Shown: positions 1-7,881 of the stretch, piece by piece
Layout: each line of letters starts with the position of its first letter
Numbering within the stretch: the stretch's first letter is position 1
Source of the DNA: Eubacteriales bacterium
GTDB lineage: Bacteria > Bacillota_A > Clostridia > Christensenellales > Aristaeellaceae
Assembly: GCA_029974855.1 (NCBI GenBank)
Contig: JARKQO010000176.1
Span: 1-59,721 of the forward strand
Direction of reading: 5' to 3'
DNA length: 59,721 bases
Notes under the pieces: model-generated
Database searches by the model: none
Told to the model about the DNA's origin: nothing
Seen by the model: only the letters and a program-made list of their open reading frames with translations
Position numbers and translations under genes: made by a program

Positions 1-846
1 CCGGGCCGGGCCCAGCTTCAGGCCGGTTTTCAGCTCGATGGCGGGCCGCAGCACCGGGTTGGGGTGGATGCGGCCAAAGCTGGCCCAGGTGCGGCAGAAC
101 CGGTACAGCTTGGTGAAAACCTCCAAAGCCAGCCGGTTGTCCCCCCGCTCGAAGGCGTCGAAGATCTGGCGCAGCTCCGGGCCCAGAATGTGGGCCGAGC
201 CGCTGATGATGCCCTGGGCCCCCTGGGCGATGGTGGGCAGCAGCATCACGTCGTCGCCGTTGAAGATGATGAAATCCGGGTCGATGTCCTGGGTCACCAG
301 GCGGTAGTCCAGCACCTGGTTGGGGTTGATGCCGGCCTCGTCCTTGATGCCCACGATGCCGGGATGCTGAGCCAGCCGGGCCACCGTGGCCGGATCGATG
401 TTGACGCCGGTGAAAATGGGGATGTTGTACAGCATGATCCTGGCGCCGGTCTCGTCCGCGATGCGCATATAGTGCCCATAGATGCCCTCCTGGTCGGGCT
501 TGCTGTAGAAGGGGGCCACGATCAGGCAGTAGTCCGCGCCGATATCCACGGCCTGCCTGGTCAGGCGCAGCGTTTCCTTGGTGGAGGCGCACCCGGTGCC
601 GCAGATCAAAGCGCACCGGCCCGCCACCGCCTCCTTGGCGGTTTCATACAGCCGGACCCGCTCCTCAAACATCAGCGAGGCGGCCTCGCCCGTTGTGCCC
701 GTTGAAATGAGGGAATCGCCCATGTCATGGGTCAGGAGGTAGTCGATCAGCTGCGTATACGCCGCGTAATGGACTTCCTCATCCTCGAAAAAGGGGGTGA
801 CGACCGGAATGGAAATGCGGCCAAAGCCCTTGTTTGACGTGTCCAT
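1..846 (-). CDS. DapA-family aldolase/lyase (partial, 3' end off window)
   Basis: This reading frame starts at an ATG at 846 and runs leftward, open, past the window edge (282 codons visible of a usual 290-310). The product belongs to the class I Schiff-base aldolases of the dihydrodipicolinate synthase / N-acetylneuraminate lyase family. The GTTGE motif places Thr51 and Thr52, Tyr140 sits in YNIP, and the Schiff-base lysine is Lys168 in GIKDEAG. The spacing equals that of DapA, but the family covers many pyruvate-dependent aldolases and dehydratases, so the substrate cannot be read off. It is divergent from the livJ operon, which carries a second DapA-type gene, so a catabolic role is more likely than lysine synthesis. 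A TTGACA-18-TATACT promoter lies upstream at 929-958. Confidence 0.88.
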   Translation of the reverse strand, partial: MDTSNKGFGRISIPVVTPFFEDEEVHYAAYTQLIDYLLTHDMGDSLISTGTTGEAASLMFEERVRLYETAKEAVAGRCALICGTGCASTKETLRLTRQAVDIGADYCLIVAPFYSKPDQEGIYGHYMRIADETGARIMLYNIPIFTGVNIDPATVARLAQHPGIVGIKDEAGINPNQVLDYRLVTQDIDPDFIIFNGDDVMLLPTIAQGAQGIISGSAHILGPELRQIFDAFERGDNRLALEVFTKLYRFCRTWASFGRIHPNPVLRPAIELKTGLKLGPAR

Positions 847-873
847 GTGAGTGTCCTTTCATTGCGAAGTCGT

Positions 874-886
874 AATTGTATGATGA
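874..886 (+). promoter_or_regulatory. Putative GntR operator, site 1
   Basis: The sequence AATTGTATGATGA lies in the leader of the leftward DapA-type gene, about 40 bp downstream of the -10 box of its promoter. The same 12 bases occur inverted at 1073-1084 and a shorter version, AATTGTATG, at 1134-1142. The TTGTAT core resembles half of the TTGTATACAA-like sites used by FCD-type GntR proteins, and such a regulator is encoded at 7882-8574. That link is inference. Confidence 0.5.
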
Positions 887-928
887 TTTCTCCTGGAAAT
901 CACCGGCGATCATCTGCTGACTTTGTTC

Positions 929-958
929 AGTATACTCCGACCCTTGCATCCCTGTCAA
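929..958 (-). promoter_or_regulatory. Sigma-A promoter of the leftward DapA-type gene
   Basis: On the minus strand TTGACA (958-953) and TATACT (934-929) are separated by 18 bp. Transcription would start near 922 and give a leader of about 75 nt that contains operator-like site 1. The whole gap 847-1171 holds this promoter, its divergent partner and three operator-like repeats; no gene is seen in it. Confidence 0.75.
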
Positions 959-1034
959 GGCACAATCCATAAAAAATTTGAGGTATATCCTGAGGTTATC
1001 CACAGAAATTTTTGATTTTTTGTAGGGAGGGCTA

Positions 1035-1063
1035 TTGACAACGGCAATTTTGTCCATTACAAT
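1035..1063 (+). promoter_or_regulatory. Sigma-A promoter of the livJHMGF operon
   Basis: TTGACA (1035-1040) and TACAAT (1058-1063) are separated by 17 bp, very close to consensus. The predicted start near 1070 lies just before operator-like site 2, so a bound repressor would block initiation or early elongation. Confidence 0.8.
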
Positions 1064-1072
1064 ACCCACATA

Positions 1073-1084
1073 CATCATACAATT
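1073..1084 (-). promoter_or_regulatory. Putative GntR operator, site 2
   Basis: CATCATACAATT is the exact inverse of the 12-base core at 874-885. It sits immediately downstream of the predicted transcription start of the liv operon. A third, shorter copy (AATTGTATG) follows at 1134-1142. The pair is arranged symmetrically about the two divergent promoters. Confidence 0.5.
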
Positions 1085-1171
1085 GCGGGATGCACACGCC
1101 ATAGATTGTCTGCTGATTTTACGGTCCGCACCGAATTGTATGGGAATAAAAGGAAAGAAGGGGAATGAACG

Positions 1172-2305
1172 ATGAGGAAACTGTCTGCGCTTCTATTGGC
1201 GGTGCTGCTTGCCGCCACGCTCTGGACATCCGCTGTGGCGGAGGACGGGACCATCCTGCTGGGCATGACTATCCCGATGACGGGCGATTACGCCTCCTCC
1301 GGCCTGCGGGCCACCCAGGGGGCAAAGCTGGCCATCAAGGAGATCAACGAGGCCGGCGGCATTGACGGACAGATGCTGAAGCTCCAGGTGGAGGACGACC
1401 AGGGGAACTCGGACCTTTCCGTGCAGATGGTGAACAAGCTGGCCTCCGACGGCGTGGTGGCCATTTTGGGCCCGTATTTCAGCGGCGCCACCATTGCCGT
1501 GGCGGATTCGCTGACCGCCAACGGCGTGATGTGCATCAACGGCTCCACAGCCGCCACGGTGCGCAAGCTGGAGAACCCCTGGGTTTTCCGGGCCCGGGCC
1601 ACGGACGACATCAACGTGCGGATTCTGGCCAAGGCCGCCATCGAGGCCGGGGCCACCAAGGTGGGCATCCTCTGCGTGAACGACGAGGTGGGCAAGGCCG
1701 CCGCCGATCTGTACATGGCCTATTTCGACGAGGCCAACATCCCCTACTACTACGAGGGCCACAACCCCTCGGATGTGGACATGTCCTCCACGCTGTCCAA
1801 ATCCGTGGCTGAGGGCTGCGACGCCTACGTGATGTCCACCCACAACAACCCCGTGGCCATCATCGCCCGCCAGATGTACGAGTTGAACATCCACGCGCCG
1901 GTGTTCACCAACCCCATCATCGCCCAGGCCGACGTGCTGGCGCTGATGGAGCCGGAATGGGTGGAGGGCTGGAAGTGCGTCTCCGACTTCTCCTACACAG
2001 ACAGCCGGGAGGTGCAGAAGGCCTTTACGGAAGCGTTTTTGAAGGAATACGGAACCGCGCCGGACATCCACGCGGCGGTGTACTACGGCTGTGTGAAGGT
2101 GGTTGCGGACGCGATCGTGCGGGCCGGCTCCACGGACCGCCAGGCTGTGCGCGACGCCGTGGCCCAGACCCAGGGCCTGATGGTGCCTGTGGGCGAGGTG
2201 AACGCCGCCTCGGACCAGTACACCAACATGATCTTTGAGATCTCCTTGGCGGAGATCAAGGACCTGACCCCGGTGATCAGCGAGACGGTTTCCCTGCTGA
2301 AGTAA
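1172..2305 (+). CDS. Branched-chain-amino-acid-type ABC transporter substrate-binding protein
   Basis: This 377-aa protein is a LivJ/LivK-type periplasmic binding protein. Residues 1-23 form a signal peptide with an AVA cleavage site and no lipobox cysteine. The mature part opens with ILLGMTIPMTGDYASSGL, the usual start of the Peripla_BP_6 fold. The start at 1172 is preceded by GGAAAGAAGGGG; an ATG at 1165 is out of frame. It is the first gene of an operon with livH, livM, livG and livF. The LivJ family binds amino acids, amides, urea and aromatic acids, so the ligand is not fixed. The linked aldolases suggest a substrate that is later cleaved. A strong hairpin follows the stop codon. Confidence 0.92.
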   Translation: MRKLSALLLAVLLAATLWTSAVAEDGTILLGMTIPMTGDYASSGLRATQGAKLAIKEINEAGGIDGQMLKLQVEDDQGNSDLSVQMVNKLASDGVVAILGPYFSGATIAVADSLTANGVMCINGSTAATVRKLENPWVFRARATDDINVRILAKAAIEAGATKVGILCVNDEVGKAAADLYMAYFDEANIPYYYEGHNPSDVDMSSTLSKSVAEGCDAYVMSTHNNPVAIIARQMYELNIHAPVFTNPIIAQADVLALMEPEWVEGWKCVSDFSYTDSREVQKAFTEAFLKEYGTAPDIHAAVYYGCVKVVADAIVRAGSTDRQAVRDAVAQTQGLMVPVGEVNAASDQYTNMIFEISLAEIKDLTPVISETVSLLK

Positions 2306-2322
2306 GGAAAGCAACCCATGCG

Positions 2323-2354
2323 TTCCGCGCCGCCGGCCACCCGGCGGCGCGGAA
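2323..2354 (+). promoter_or_regulatory. Intercistronic hairpin between livJ and livH
   Basis: A perfect 14-bp inverted repeat (2323-2336 with 2341-2354) encloses the loop CCAC. It has no U-tract, so it is unlikely to terminate fully. Such structures after binding-protein genes (malE is the known example) protect the upstream mRNA and keep the binding protein in excess over the permease. The hairpin also argues that livH starts downstream at 2384 and not at the ATG at 2318. Confidence 0.8.
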
Positions 2355-2383
2355 TGATCCGAAACTGGAAAGTGGGTACACGC

Positions 2384-3253
2384 ATGCAACATATTGTGCA
2401 AACCATTGTGACGGGCCTGGCCATGGGGTTCATCTATTGCCTGGTGGCCACGGAATACACCTTGATCTTCAACGCCACCGGCCTGGTCAATTTCAGCCAC
2501 GAAGCCTTTATTGTGCTGGGCGCGTTCTTCTTTGCGGGCACCTTCATGAAGCTGATGAGCGCGCTGCCTCTGCTGGCCATCGTGTGCACGGTGGCGGCGA
2601 TGCTGATCGTGGGGGTGGCGGCGTCCGTTCTGGTGTTTAATCCCCTGCGGAACAGCGCGTTTGTGATCTTCGCCATGTTTGGGACCATGATGCTCAGCCG
2701 GATCATTACGGAGCTGATCCGCCTGGTGTGGGGCCCGATCCCCTTCGCCGTCCGGGGCTTCCTGAAGGGCAGCGTCCGCATCGGCTCCGCCGCGCTGTCG
2801 GAAACCTACGTATACATTATTGTGGTGGCCATTGTGATCGTGGTGGGGCTGCAGCTGTTTTTCAAGCTGACCCGCCAGGGGAAGGCCATGCGCTGCGTGG
2901 CCCAGAACAAGGACGCAGCGGCCCTGATGGGGATCAACGTGGCCAGGAGCATCAACCTGACCGTGGGCATCAGCGCCGCCATCTGCGGGGTCATCGGCAT
3001 CCTGATTACGCCCATCTTCAACGTCAGCACCTCCATGGCCTCCGCCACCGCCCTGAAGGGGTTCTGCGCGGGCATTGTGGGGGGCTTTGGCAGCTACCCC
3101 GGGGCCATTGTGGGAGGGCTGCTGATCGGCTTGCTGGAGCAGTTCGGCATCATGGTCTTTCCGGCTGTCTACAAGGACGTGGTTGCCTTTATCGTCATGA
3201 TACTGTTCCTGCTGATTCGCCCCGGCGGCATCGTGCGGGTGAAAAAGGGATAA
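2384..3253 (+). CDS. livH: LivH-type ABC transporter permease
   Basis: This 289-aa polytopic membrane protein matches the first permease of branched-chain-type (HAAT) transporters. It opens MQHIVQTIVTGLAMGFIYCL and has the family's N-terminal FNATGLVNFSHEAF segment and a C-terminal GGFGSYPGAIVGGLLIGLLE stretch. I chose ATG 2384, preceded by GGAAAGTGGG. The upstream in-frame ATG at 2318 would translate through the strong hairpin and add an Arg-rich tail unlike the family. It pairs with LivM to form the membrane channel energised by LivG and LivF. Confidence 0.9.
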   Translation: MQHIVQTIVTGLAMGFIYCLVATEYTLIFNATGLVNFSHEAFIVLGAFFFAGTFMKLMSALPLLAIVCTVAAMLIVGVAASVLVFNPLRNSAFVIFAMFGTMMLSRIITELIRLVWGPIPFAVRGFLKGSVRIGSAALSETYVYIIVVAIVIVVGLQLFFKLTRQGKAMRCVAQNKDAAALMGINVARSINLTVGISAAICGVIGILITPIFNVSTSMASATALKGFCAGIVGGFGSYPGAIVGGLLIGLLEQFGIMVFPAVYKDVVAFIVMILFLLIRPGGIVRVKKG

Positions 3254-3279
3254 ATCCTTGGCAGGGAAAGGGAGAGAAT

Positions 3280-4263
3280 ATGAAGAAAAAGTGGATCATG
3301 CGATGCGGCGGGCTGGCCCTGTTGCTGGCGCTCCTGTTTGTTCCCCGGATCGCTTCCCTGTATGTGCAGACGGTGATCGACAAGCTGCTCATCAACATCA
3401 TTCTGGTGCTGGGCCTGAACTTCATCACCGGGCTCACCGGCCAGATGAACCTGGGCACAGCGGGCATCTTTGCTTTGGGGGCCTATGCCTACGGCATTTT
3501 GACTGTGGACATGGGGGTGCTTCCCTGGCTGGCCCTGGGGGTGGTGGTGGTGCTTGGCATCCTGATCGGCCGCACCTTGGGGTACCCGTCCTTGCGGCTC
3601 CAGGGGTTTTACCTGTCGCTGACCACCATCGGCTTTTCCGAGATTGTGCGCCTTTTCATCACCAACCTGTCGGAGCTGACGGGGGGCGTGAACGGCCTGA
3701 ACGGCATCCGCAAGGTGGGCCTTTGGTTTTATCAGTTTGTGAACTACTTCGATTATTACTATGTGCTGCTCTTCTTCTGCGTGGCCGCCACGCTGATCGC
3801 TCACAGGCTGGTCCATTCCAAATGGGGGCGCGCCTTTAAGTCCATCCGGGACAATGACGCCGCCAGCGAAGCCCTGGGGATCAAAATATCCACGCTGAAG
3901 ATCCAGGCCTTTACGCTGACGTCCTTGTACGCCTGCATCGCCGGGGCGCTGTACGCGGGGATGACGGGATACATCAACCCCATGTCCTTCACCATCCCCG
4001 AGGCCCAGAACTACCTGGCCATGCTGATGATCGGGGGCATCGGGTCCGTGCCGGGCAACGTGCTGGGGGCCATTTTGGTGACCACCCTTCCGGAGTTTCT
4101 GCGCTCCCTGGGCAACTATTACTGGCTGGTATTCTGCGTGGTCTGCCTTGTGATGGCGGTGCTGGTTCCCCACGGGCTGTATCCCCTGATTCGGTCTGGC
4201 GTTTTGTCGCTGTACAAAAGGCTGACCCGCAAAGGAGGCGCAGGACAGCATGCTGGCCATTGA
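3280..4263 (+). CDS. livM: LivM-type ABC transporter permease
   Basis: This 327-aa protein is the second membrane subunit of the transporter. It shows many hydrophobic spans, the GLNFITGLTGQMNLGTAG segment near residue 50 that is typical of LivM, and the QNYLAMLMIGGIGSVPGN coupling segment near the C terminus. The start at 3280 follows GGGAAAGGGAGAGA. The 3' end overlaps the first 14 bases of livG, showing translational coupling. Confidence 0.92.
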   Translation: MKKKWIMRCGGLALLLALLFVPRIASLYVQTVIDKLLINIILVLGLNFITGLTGQMNLGTAGIFALGAYAYGILTVDMGVLPWLALGVVVVLGILIGRTLGYPSLRLQGFYLSLTTIGFSEIVRLFITNLSELTGGVNGLNGIRKVGLWFYQFVNYFDYYYVLLFFCVAATLIAHRLVHSKWGRAFKSIRDNDAASEALGIKISTLKIQAFTLTSLYACIAGALYAGMTGYINPMSFTIPEAQNYLAMLMIGGIGSVPGNVLGAILVTTLPEFLRSLGNYYWLVFCVVCLVMAVLVPHGLYPLIRSGVLSLYKRLTRKGGAGQHAGH

Positions 4264-5017
4264 AAACCTGACCAAGCATTTCGGCGGCGTGGTGGCCGTT
4301 GACGGGCTGACCATGCGGGTGGAGGAGCATAGCATTCACGCGCTGATCGGGCCCAACGGCTCCGGCAAAACCACCACCACCAATTTGATCGAGGGCATCT
4401 TCCCGCCCACCAGCGGCAAAATCTCCTTTCGCGGCCAGGACATCACCCTGAAGCCCACCTATGAGATCGCCCGCTTCGGCATTGGCCGCACCTTTCAGAA
4501 CCTGAAGCTGTTCGACTCCATGACCTCCCTGGAAAACGTGATGGCGGGCGGGTTTCAGCAGACGGAGCTGGGCATTTTCCGCACGCTGGTGTGCTTTCGC
4601 AAGGCTGCCCAGGAGGAAAAACTCCTTCGGGAGAAGGCGGAGTACCTGCTGGACTACGTGGGGCTGCGGGGCGTGGAGAACGACATTGTGAAGAACCTTC
4701 CCTATGGGAAGAAGAAGGTGCTGGAGGTGGCCCGGGCCCTGATCACGGAGCCCAGGCTGCTGCTGCTGGACGAGCCGGCCGCCGGGCTGAACCCCTCGGA
4801 GCGGAGCGATTTTGTGGCGCTGCTGCGGAAAATCCACAAGGACGGGAAAACCCTCTTTCTCATCGAGCACAACATGGACGTGGTGATGAAGCTGAGCCAC
4901 CGGCTCACCGTGATCAACTTCGGCGCGAAAATCGCCGAAGGTACCCCCGCGCAGATCCAGACCGACCCCGAGGTGATCCGGGCCTACCTGGGAGAAAGGT
5001 ATAAGGCGCACCAATGA
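4250..5017 (+). CDS. livG: LivG-type ABC transporter ATP-binding protein
   Basis: This 255-aa ATPase has a Walker A motif GPNGSGKTT near residue 35, a Walker B motif LLLLDEPAAGLNPSE and a switch histidine in LFLIEHNMDVV. The signature segment is NLPYGKKKVLEVARAL, the usual degenerate LSYGxQ form of LivG. It overlaps livM by 14 bp and livF by 4 bp (ATGA). With LivF it forms the nucleotide-binding pair of the importer. Confidence 0.93.
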   Translation: MLAIENLTKHFGGVVAVDGLTMRVEEHSIHALIGPNGSGKTTTTNLIEGIFPPTSGKISFRGQDITLKPTYEIARFGIGRTFQNLKLFDSMTSLENVMAGGFQQTELGIFRTLVCFRKAAQEEKLLREKAEYLLDYVGLRGVENDIVKNLPYGKKKVLEVARALITEPRLLLLDEPAAGLNPSERSDFVALLRKIHKDGKTLFLIEHNMDVVMKLSHRLTVINFGAKIAEGTPAQIQTDPEVIRAYLGERYKAHQ

Positions 5018-5742
5018 ACGACAATCAAGTGATTCTGGCTTTGGATTCTGTGGATGTGTTTTACGGGGAGGTCCAGGCGCTTTTCGGCATATCGCTGTGC
5101 GTACACAATCACGAGATCGTTTCCATCATCGGCTCCAACGGCGCGGGCAAAACCACCACCATGCGCTCCATCATGGGGCTTCGGCCCGTGAAAAACGGCA
5201 CGGTCCTGTTTGACGGCAAGGACGTCAGCAAGGCCCAAACCCATGAGATCGTGAGCCTGGGCATTACCTATGTGCCGGAGGGGCGGATGGTATTCCCCGA
5301 TATGACGGTGGAGCAGAACCTGGAGATGGGCGCTTATTCCCAAAAGCCGGCCCGGGCGGCGCTGGCGGCGGCCATGGAGGAGCAGTTCGCGCTTTTCCCG
5401 CGCCTGAAGGAGCGGCGCAAGCAGCTGGCCGGGTCCCTTTCCGGGGGCGAGCAGCAGATGCTGGCCATTGCCCGGGGCCTGATGAGCAACCCCAAGCTGA
5501 TCATGCTGGACGAGCCCTCCTTGGGGCTGGCCCCGGTGATCGTGGAGGATATGTTCAACACCATTGTCCGCATCAACAAGGAGAAGCATGTGCCTGTGCT
5601 GCTGGTGGAGCAGAACGCGTTTATGTCCTTGGCTATTTCCGACAGGACCTACGTGCTGGGCAACGGCTTGATCACCACCAGCGGCCGCAGCGAGGACCTG
5701 ATGCAATCCGATGAAATCCGCAAAGCGTATCTTGGAGGTTGA
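5014..5742 (+). CDS. livF: LivF-type ABC transporter ATP-binding protein
   Basis: This 242-aa protein carries Walker A GSNGAGKTTT, the ABC signature LSGGEQQMLAIARGLM and Walker B LIMLDEPSLGLAP, with LLVEQNAF as switch region. Length and motifs match LivF. The ATG overlaps the livG stop by four bases. The following aldolase gene begins four bases after the stop. Confidence 0.93.
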   Translation: MNDNQVILALDSVDVFYGEVQALFGISLCVHNHEIVSIIGSNGAGKTTTMRSIMGLRPVKNGTVLFDGKDVSKAQTHEIVSLGITYVPEGRMVFPDMTVEQNLEMGAYSQKPARAALAAAMEEQFALFPRLKERRKQLAGSLSGGEQQMLAIARGLMSNPKLIMLDEPSLGLAPVIVEDMFNTIVRINKEKHVPVLLVEQNAFMSLAISDRTYVLGNGLITTSGRSEDLMQSDEIRKAYLGG

Positions 5743-5746
5743 AACC

Positions 5747-6688
5747 ATGAAGCAGGCGGCACATACGCCGAACAAGCGGGACAAATACCAACATCTGACC
5801 GGCGTGATCGCTCCGGTGGTCACGCCCTGGACGGCCGCAGAGCAGCTGGACGAGGAGGCGTTCCGGGCCCAGGTGCGGTATATTCTGGACGCAGGGGTGC
5901 ACGGCGTCAGCCCGGCGGGCTCCACGGGAGAGGGCGCCATGGTCCATGACCAGGAGCGCAACCGGATGATCGAAATCATTGGCGAAGAAAACCATAAGCG
6001 CGGGCCCGTGGTGGCCGGCATCATCCGCCAGTCCACCCGGGACGCCATCCGGGCGGCCAGGCAGGCCCGGCAAGCCGGCGCGGACGCGTTGATGATTACC
6101 CCCATCCAGTATCTGGGCGGTACGGACGCCCAGGGGAACCACCGCTTTTATCAGGCGATTTCCGACGCCGTGGACCTGCCCATCATCGTCTACAATGTGG
6201 TGCCCCAAAACGAGATTTACCCCCAGGACGCCTACGGCCTGCTGGACATTGAAAACGTCGTGGGGATCAAGCAGAGCATAGGCGGGGTGGGGGGCTTTAT
6301 GGCCATGCGGGCCCGGTGCGGGGGCAAGGGGCTCATCTATGCCGCCACGGACGAGTTGATGTACACCACCTTTTGCCTGGGCGCGGACGGGGCCATCGCC
6401 GCCATCCTGGGCCTGTTCCCCGAGGTGTGCGTGAAGCTGTGGAACCTGCGGGGCACCCAAAGCCAAGAGGCGGACAGGCTGCAGGAGATGGTGTACGACA
6501 TTTGGATGAACATCATCGGCGCGCAATTCCCGCGCCGGTTGAAGGCCGCCCTGGAGATGACCGGGCGGGGCTGCGGCGAAAGCCTGTCGCCGCTGAACGG
6601 CGCGCAGCCGGAGGAATGCCGGCAGATCCGCCTGGCTGTGGATAGGTACCTGGCATACCGGCAGGCCGCTGCCCAGAGCAAGGAATAG
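5747..6688 (+). CDS. DapA-family aldolase/lyase
   Basis: This 313-aa protein is a second class I aldolase of the dihydrodipicolinate synthase / N-acetylneuraminate lyase family. The pyruvate-binding motif is GSTGE (Ser59, Thr60), Tyr149 lies in YNVVP and the Schiff-base lysine is Lys175 in GIKQS. The ATG at 5747 is preceded by GGAGG at 8 bp; an in-frame ATG at 5711 lies inside livF and has no such site. Only four bases separate it from livF, so uptake and cleavage are co-expressed. It differs clearly from the divergent homologue at 1-846 (GSTGE against GTTGE, other flanks), so the two are not a recent duplication. The substrate is unknown. Confidence 0.9.
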   Translation: MKQAAHTPNKRDKYQHLTGVIAPVVTPWTAAEQLDEEAFRAQVRYILDAGVHGVSPAGSTGEGAMVHDQERNRMIEIIGEENHKRGPVVAGIIRQSTRDAIRAARQARQAGADALMITPIQYLGGTDAQGNHRFYQAISDAVDLPIIVYNVVPQNEIYPQDAYGLLDIENVVGIKQSIGGVGGFMAMRARCGGKGLIYAATDELMYTTFCLGADGAIAAILGLFPEVCVKLWNLRGTQSQEADRLQEMVYDIWMNIIGAQFPRRLKAALEMTGRGCGESLSPLNGAQPEECRQIRLAVDRYLAYRQAAAQSKE

Positions 6689-6701
6689 GGGGGATGGCTG
6701 C

Positions 6702-7760
6702 GTGAACGCCCTGGAAAGAGTGAAGCGGGCGCTGCGCCATCAGCAGCCGGACGTGACGCCTGTGGCGCCCATCATCGGCAGCATGGCGGCGCGTTACGGA
6801 GGGGTCAGCATCCGGGACTACGTGACAGACGGCGCGGTGATCGCCCGGTGCCAACTGCGGCTTTGCGAGGCCCTGGGAACGGACATGGTGGTCACCGCGG
6901 CCGACGCGTACTACATGGCCGAGGGGTTCGGCCTGAAAACCACGCTCCATGACCACGCGCTGCCCACCGCGAAGGGGCATCCGCTGGAAAGCCTGCGGGA
7001 CGCCTACGCTTTGGGCCCGGCGGACCCCTACAGGGACGGGCGCATGCCCGTGTACCTGGAGGCAGTCAGCGCTTTGGCGGCCCAGGTGAAGGGCGAGATC
7101 GCCATCCGGAGCACCGGCACCGGGCCCTTCTCCATCGCGGGCTTTCTGCTGGGCATCGACAGGCTGTTTGAAACCCTGATGGACATCGACGCGGGGGAGA
7201 CGGAGGGCTGGGAGGAGGGGGCGGTCCGCCACCTGCTGGACATCGCCGCCCAGACCAGCATCGCGTTTATCACCGCCCAGGTGAGGCTGGGCGCGGACAT
7301 CGCCTACATCGGGGATTCGCTGTGCTCCCACGATATGATTTCGGCGGATACCTACCTGAAATACGTGCTGCCCTACCACCGGAGGATCGTGGAGGCGGTG
7401 GGCCCCGTGCTGCGGGAGCATGACGCGGCCATCGTGCTGCACTCCTGCGGCAACAACACCGATTTTCTGCCGCTTTTTGCCCGGACCGGGATTGACATGC
7501 TGGACGTGGATTCCATGGTGGACCTTGCTTATGCCAAAGAGGCCATCGGGCGGGAGGTTTGCCTGTGCGGCAACCTGAACCCCATGCTGGTGCTGAACGG
7601 CACCCCGGAGGAGGTTGGGCGGGAGGCCCGCCAATGCATCCAGGCGGCGGGAGCCGGCGGGGGCTTTGTGCTGAGCACGGGCTGCTTTGTGGCGGAGGCC
7701 ACGCCTGTGGAAAACCTGAAGGCCATGGTGGAGGCCGCCCGGGCCCATCCGTATTCGTAA
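6702..7760 (+). CDS. Uroporphyrinogen decarboxylase-family protein, MtaA/MtbA-like methyltransferase fold
   Basis: This 352-aa protein starts at GTG 6702 behind GGGGGGAT. It belongs to the UroD superfamily but has the zinc-site arrangement of corrinoid-dependent methyltransferases: His247 and Cys249 in LHSCGN and Cys328 in LSTGC, the H-x-C...C pattern of MtaA and MtbA. Haem-synthesis UroD enzymes lack this site, so methyl transfer is more likely than decarboxylation. No corrinoid protein gene is in the window. Its place between an aldolase gene and a GntR gene in a transporter operon suggests that the imported compound or a product carries a methyl group. This last step is inference. Confidence 0.85.
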   Translation: MNALERVKRALRHQQPDVTPVAPIIGSMAARYGGVSIRDYVTDGAVIARCQLRLCEALGTDMVVTAADAYYMAEGFGLKTTLHDHALPTAKGHPLESLRDAYALGPADPYRDGRMPVYLEAVSALAAQVKGEIAIRSTGTGPFSIAGFLLGIDRLFETLMDIDAGETEGWEEGAVRHLLDIAAQTSIAFITAQVRLGADIAYIGDSLCSHDMISADTYLKYVLPYHRRIVEAVGPVLREHDAAIVLHSCGNNTDFLPLFARTGIDMLDVDSMVDLAYAKEAIGREVCLCGNLNPMLVLNGTPEEVGREARQCIQAAGAGGGFVLSTGCFVAEATPVENLKAMVEAARAHPYS

Positions 7761-7781
7761 CGCATATTCCGCTTGGGAGGT

Positions 7782-7806
7782 GGCCTGTTTGGGCCCAAAA
7801 CAGGCC
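7782..7806 (+). other. Hairpin between UroD-like gene and gntR
   Basis: GGCCTGTTT (7782-7790) pairs with AAACAGGCC (7798-7806) around a 7-nt loop, followed by a second weaker hairpin. There is no U-tract. It may attenuate read-through from the structural genes into the regulator gene. Confidence 0.4.
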
Positions 7807-7881
7807 GGGTGCCGGTATATCGGGCACGGCGATGAAATGGCGGACAGGAGAGGGCCGCACCATCACACAGTGGGGGACGGG

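Noticed and set aside
779..1102. 107-codon minus-strand frame over the divergent promoters
   Set aside because: It crosses two strong promoters and operator repeats and has no similarity to any family I recognise.
1193..2500. 435-codon open frame antisense to the livJ-like gene
   Set aside because: It overlaps a clear binding protein and reads as His/Gly-rich noise.
2728..3279. Upstream extension of the livM frame
   Set aside because: It is a long open stretch inside livH in another frame; the true livM start at 3280 has a clear ribosome-binding site.
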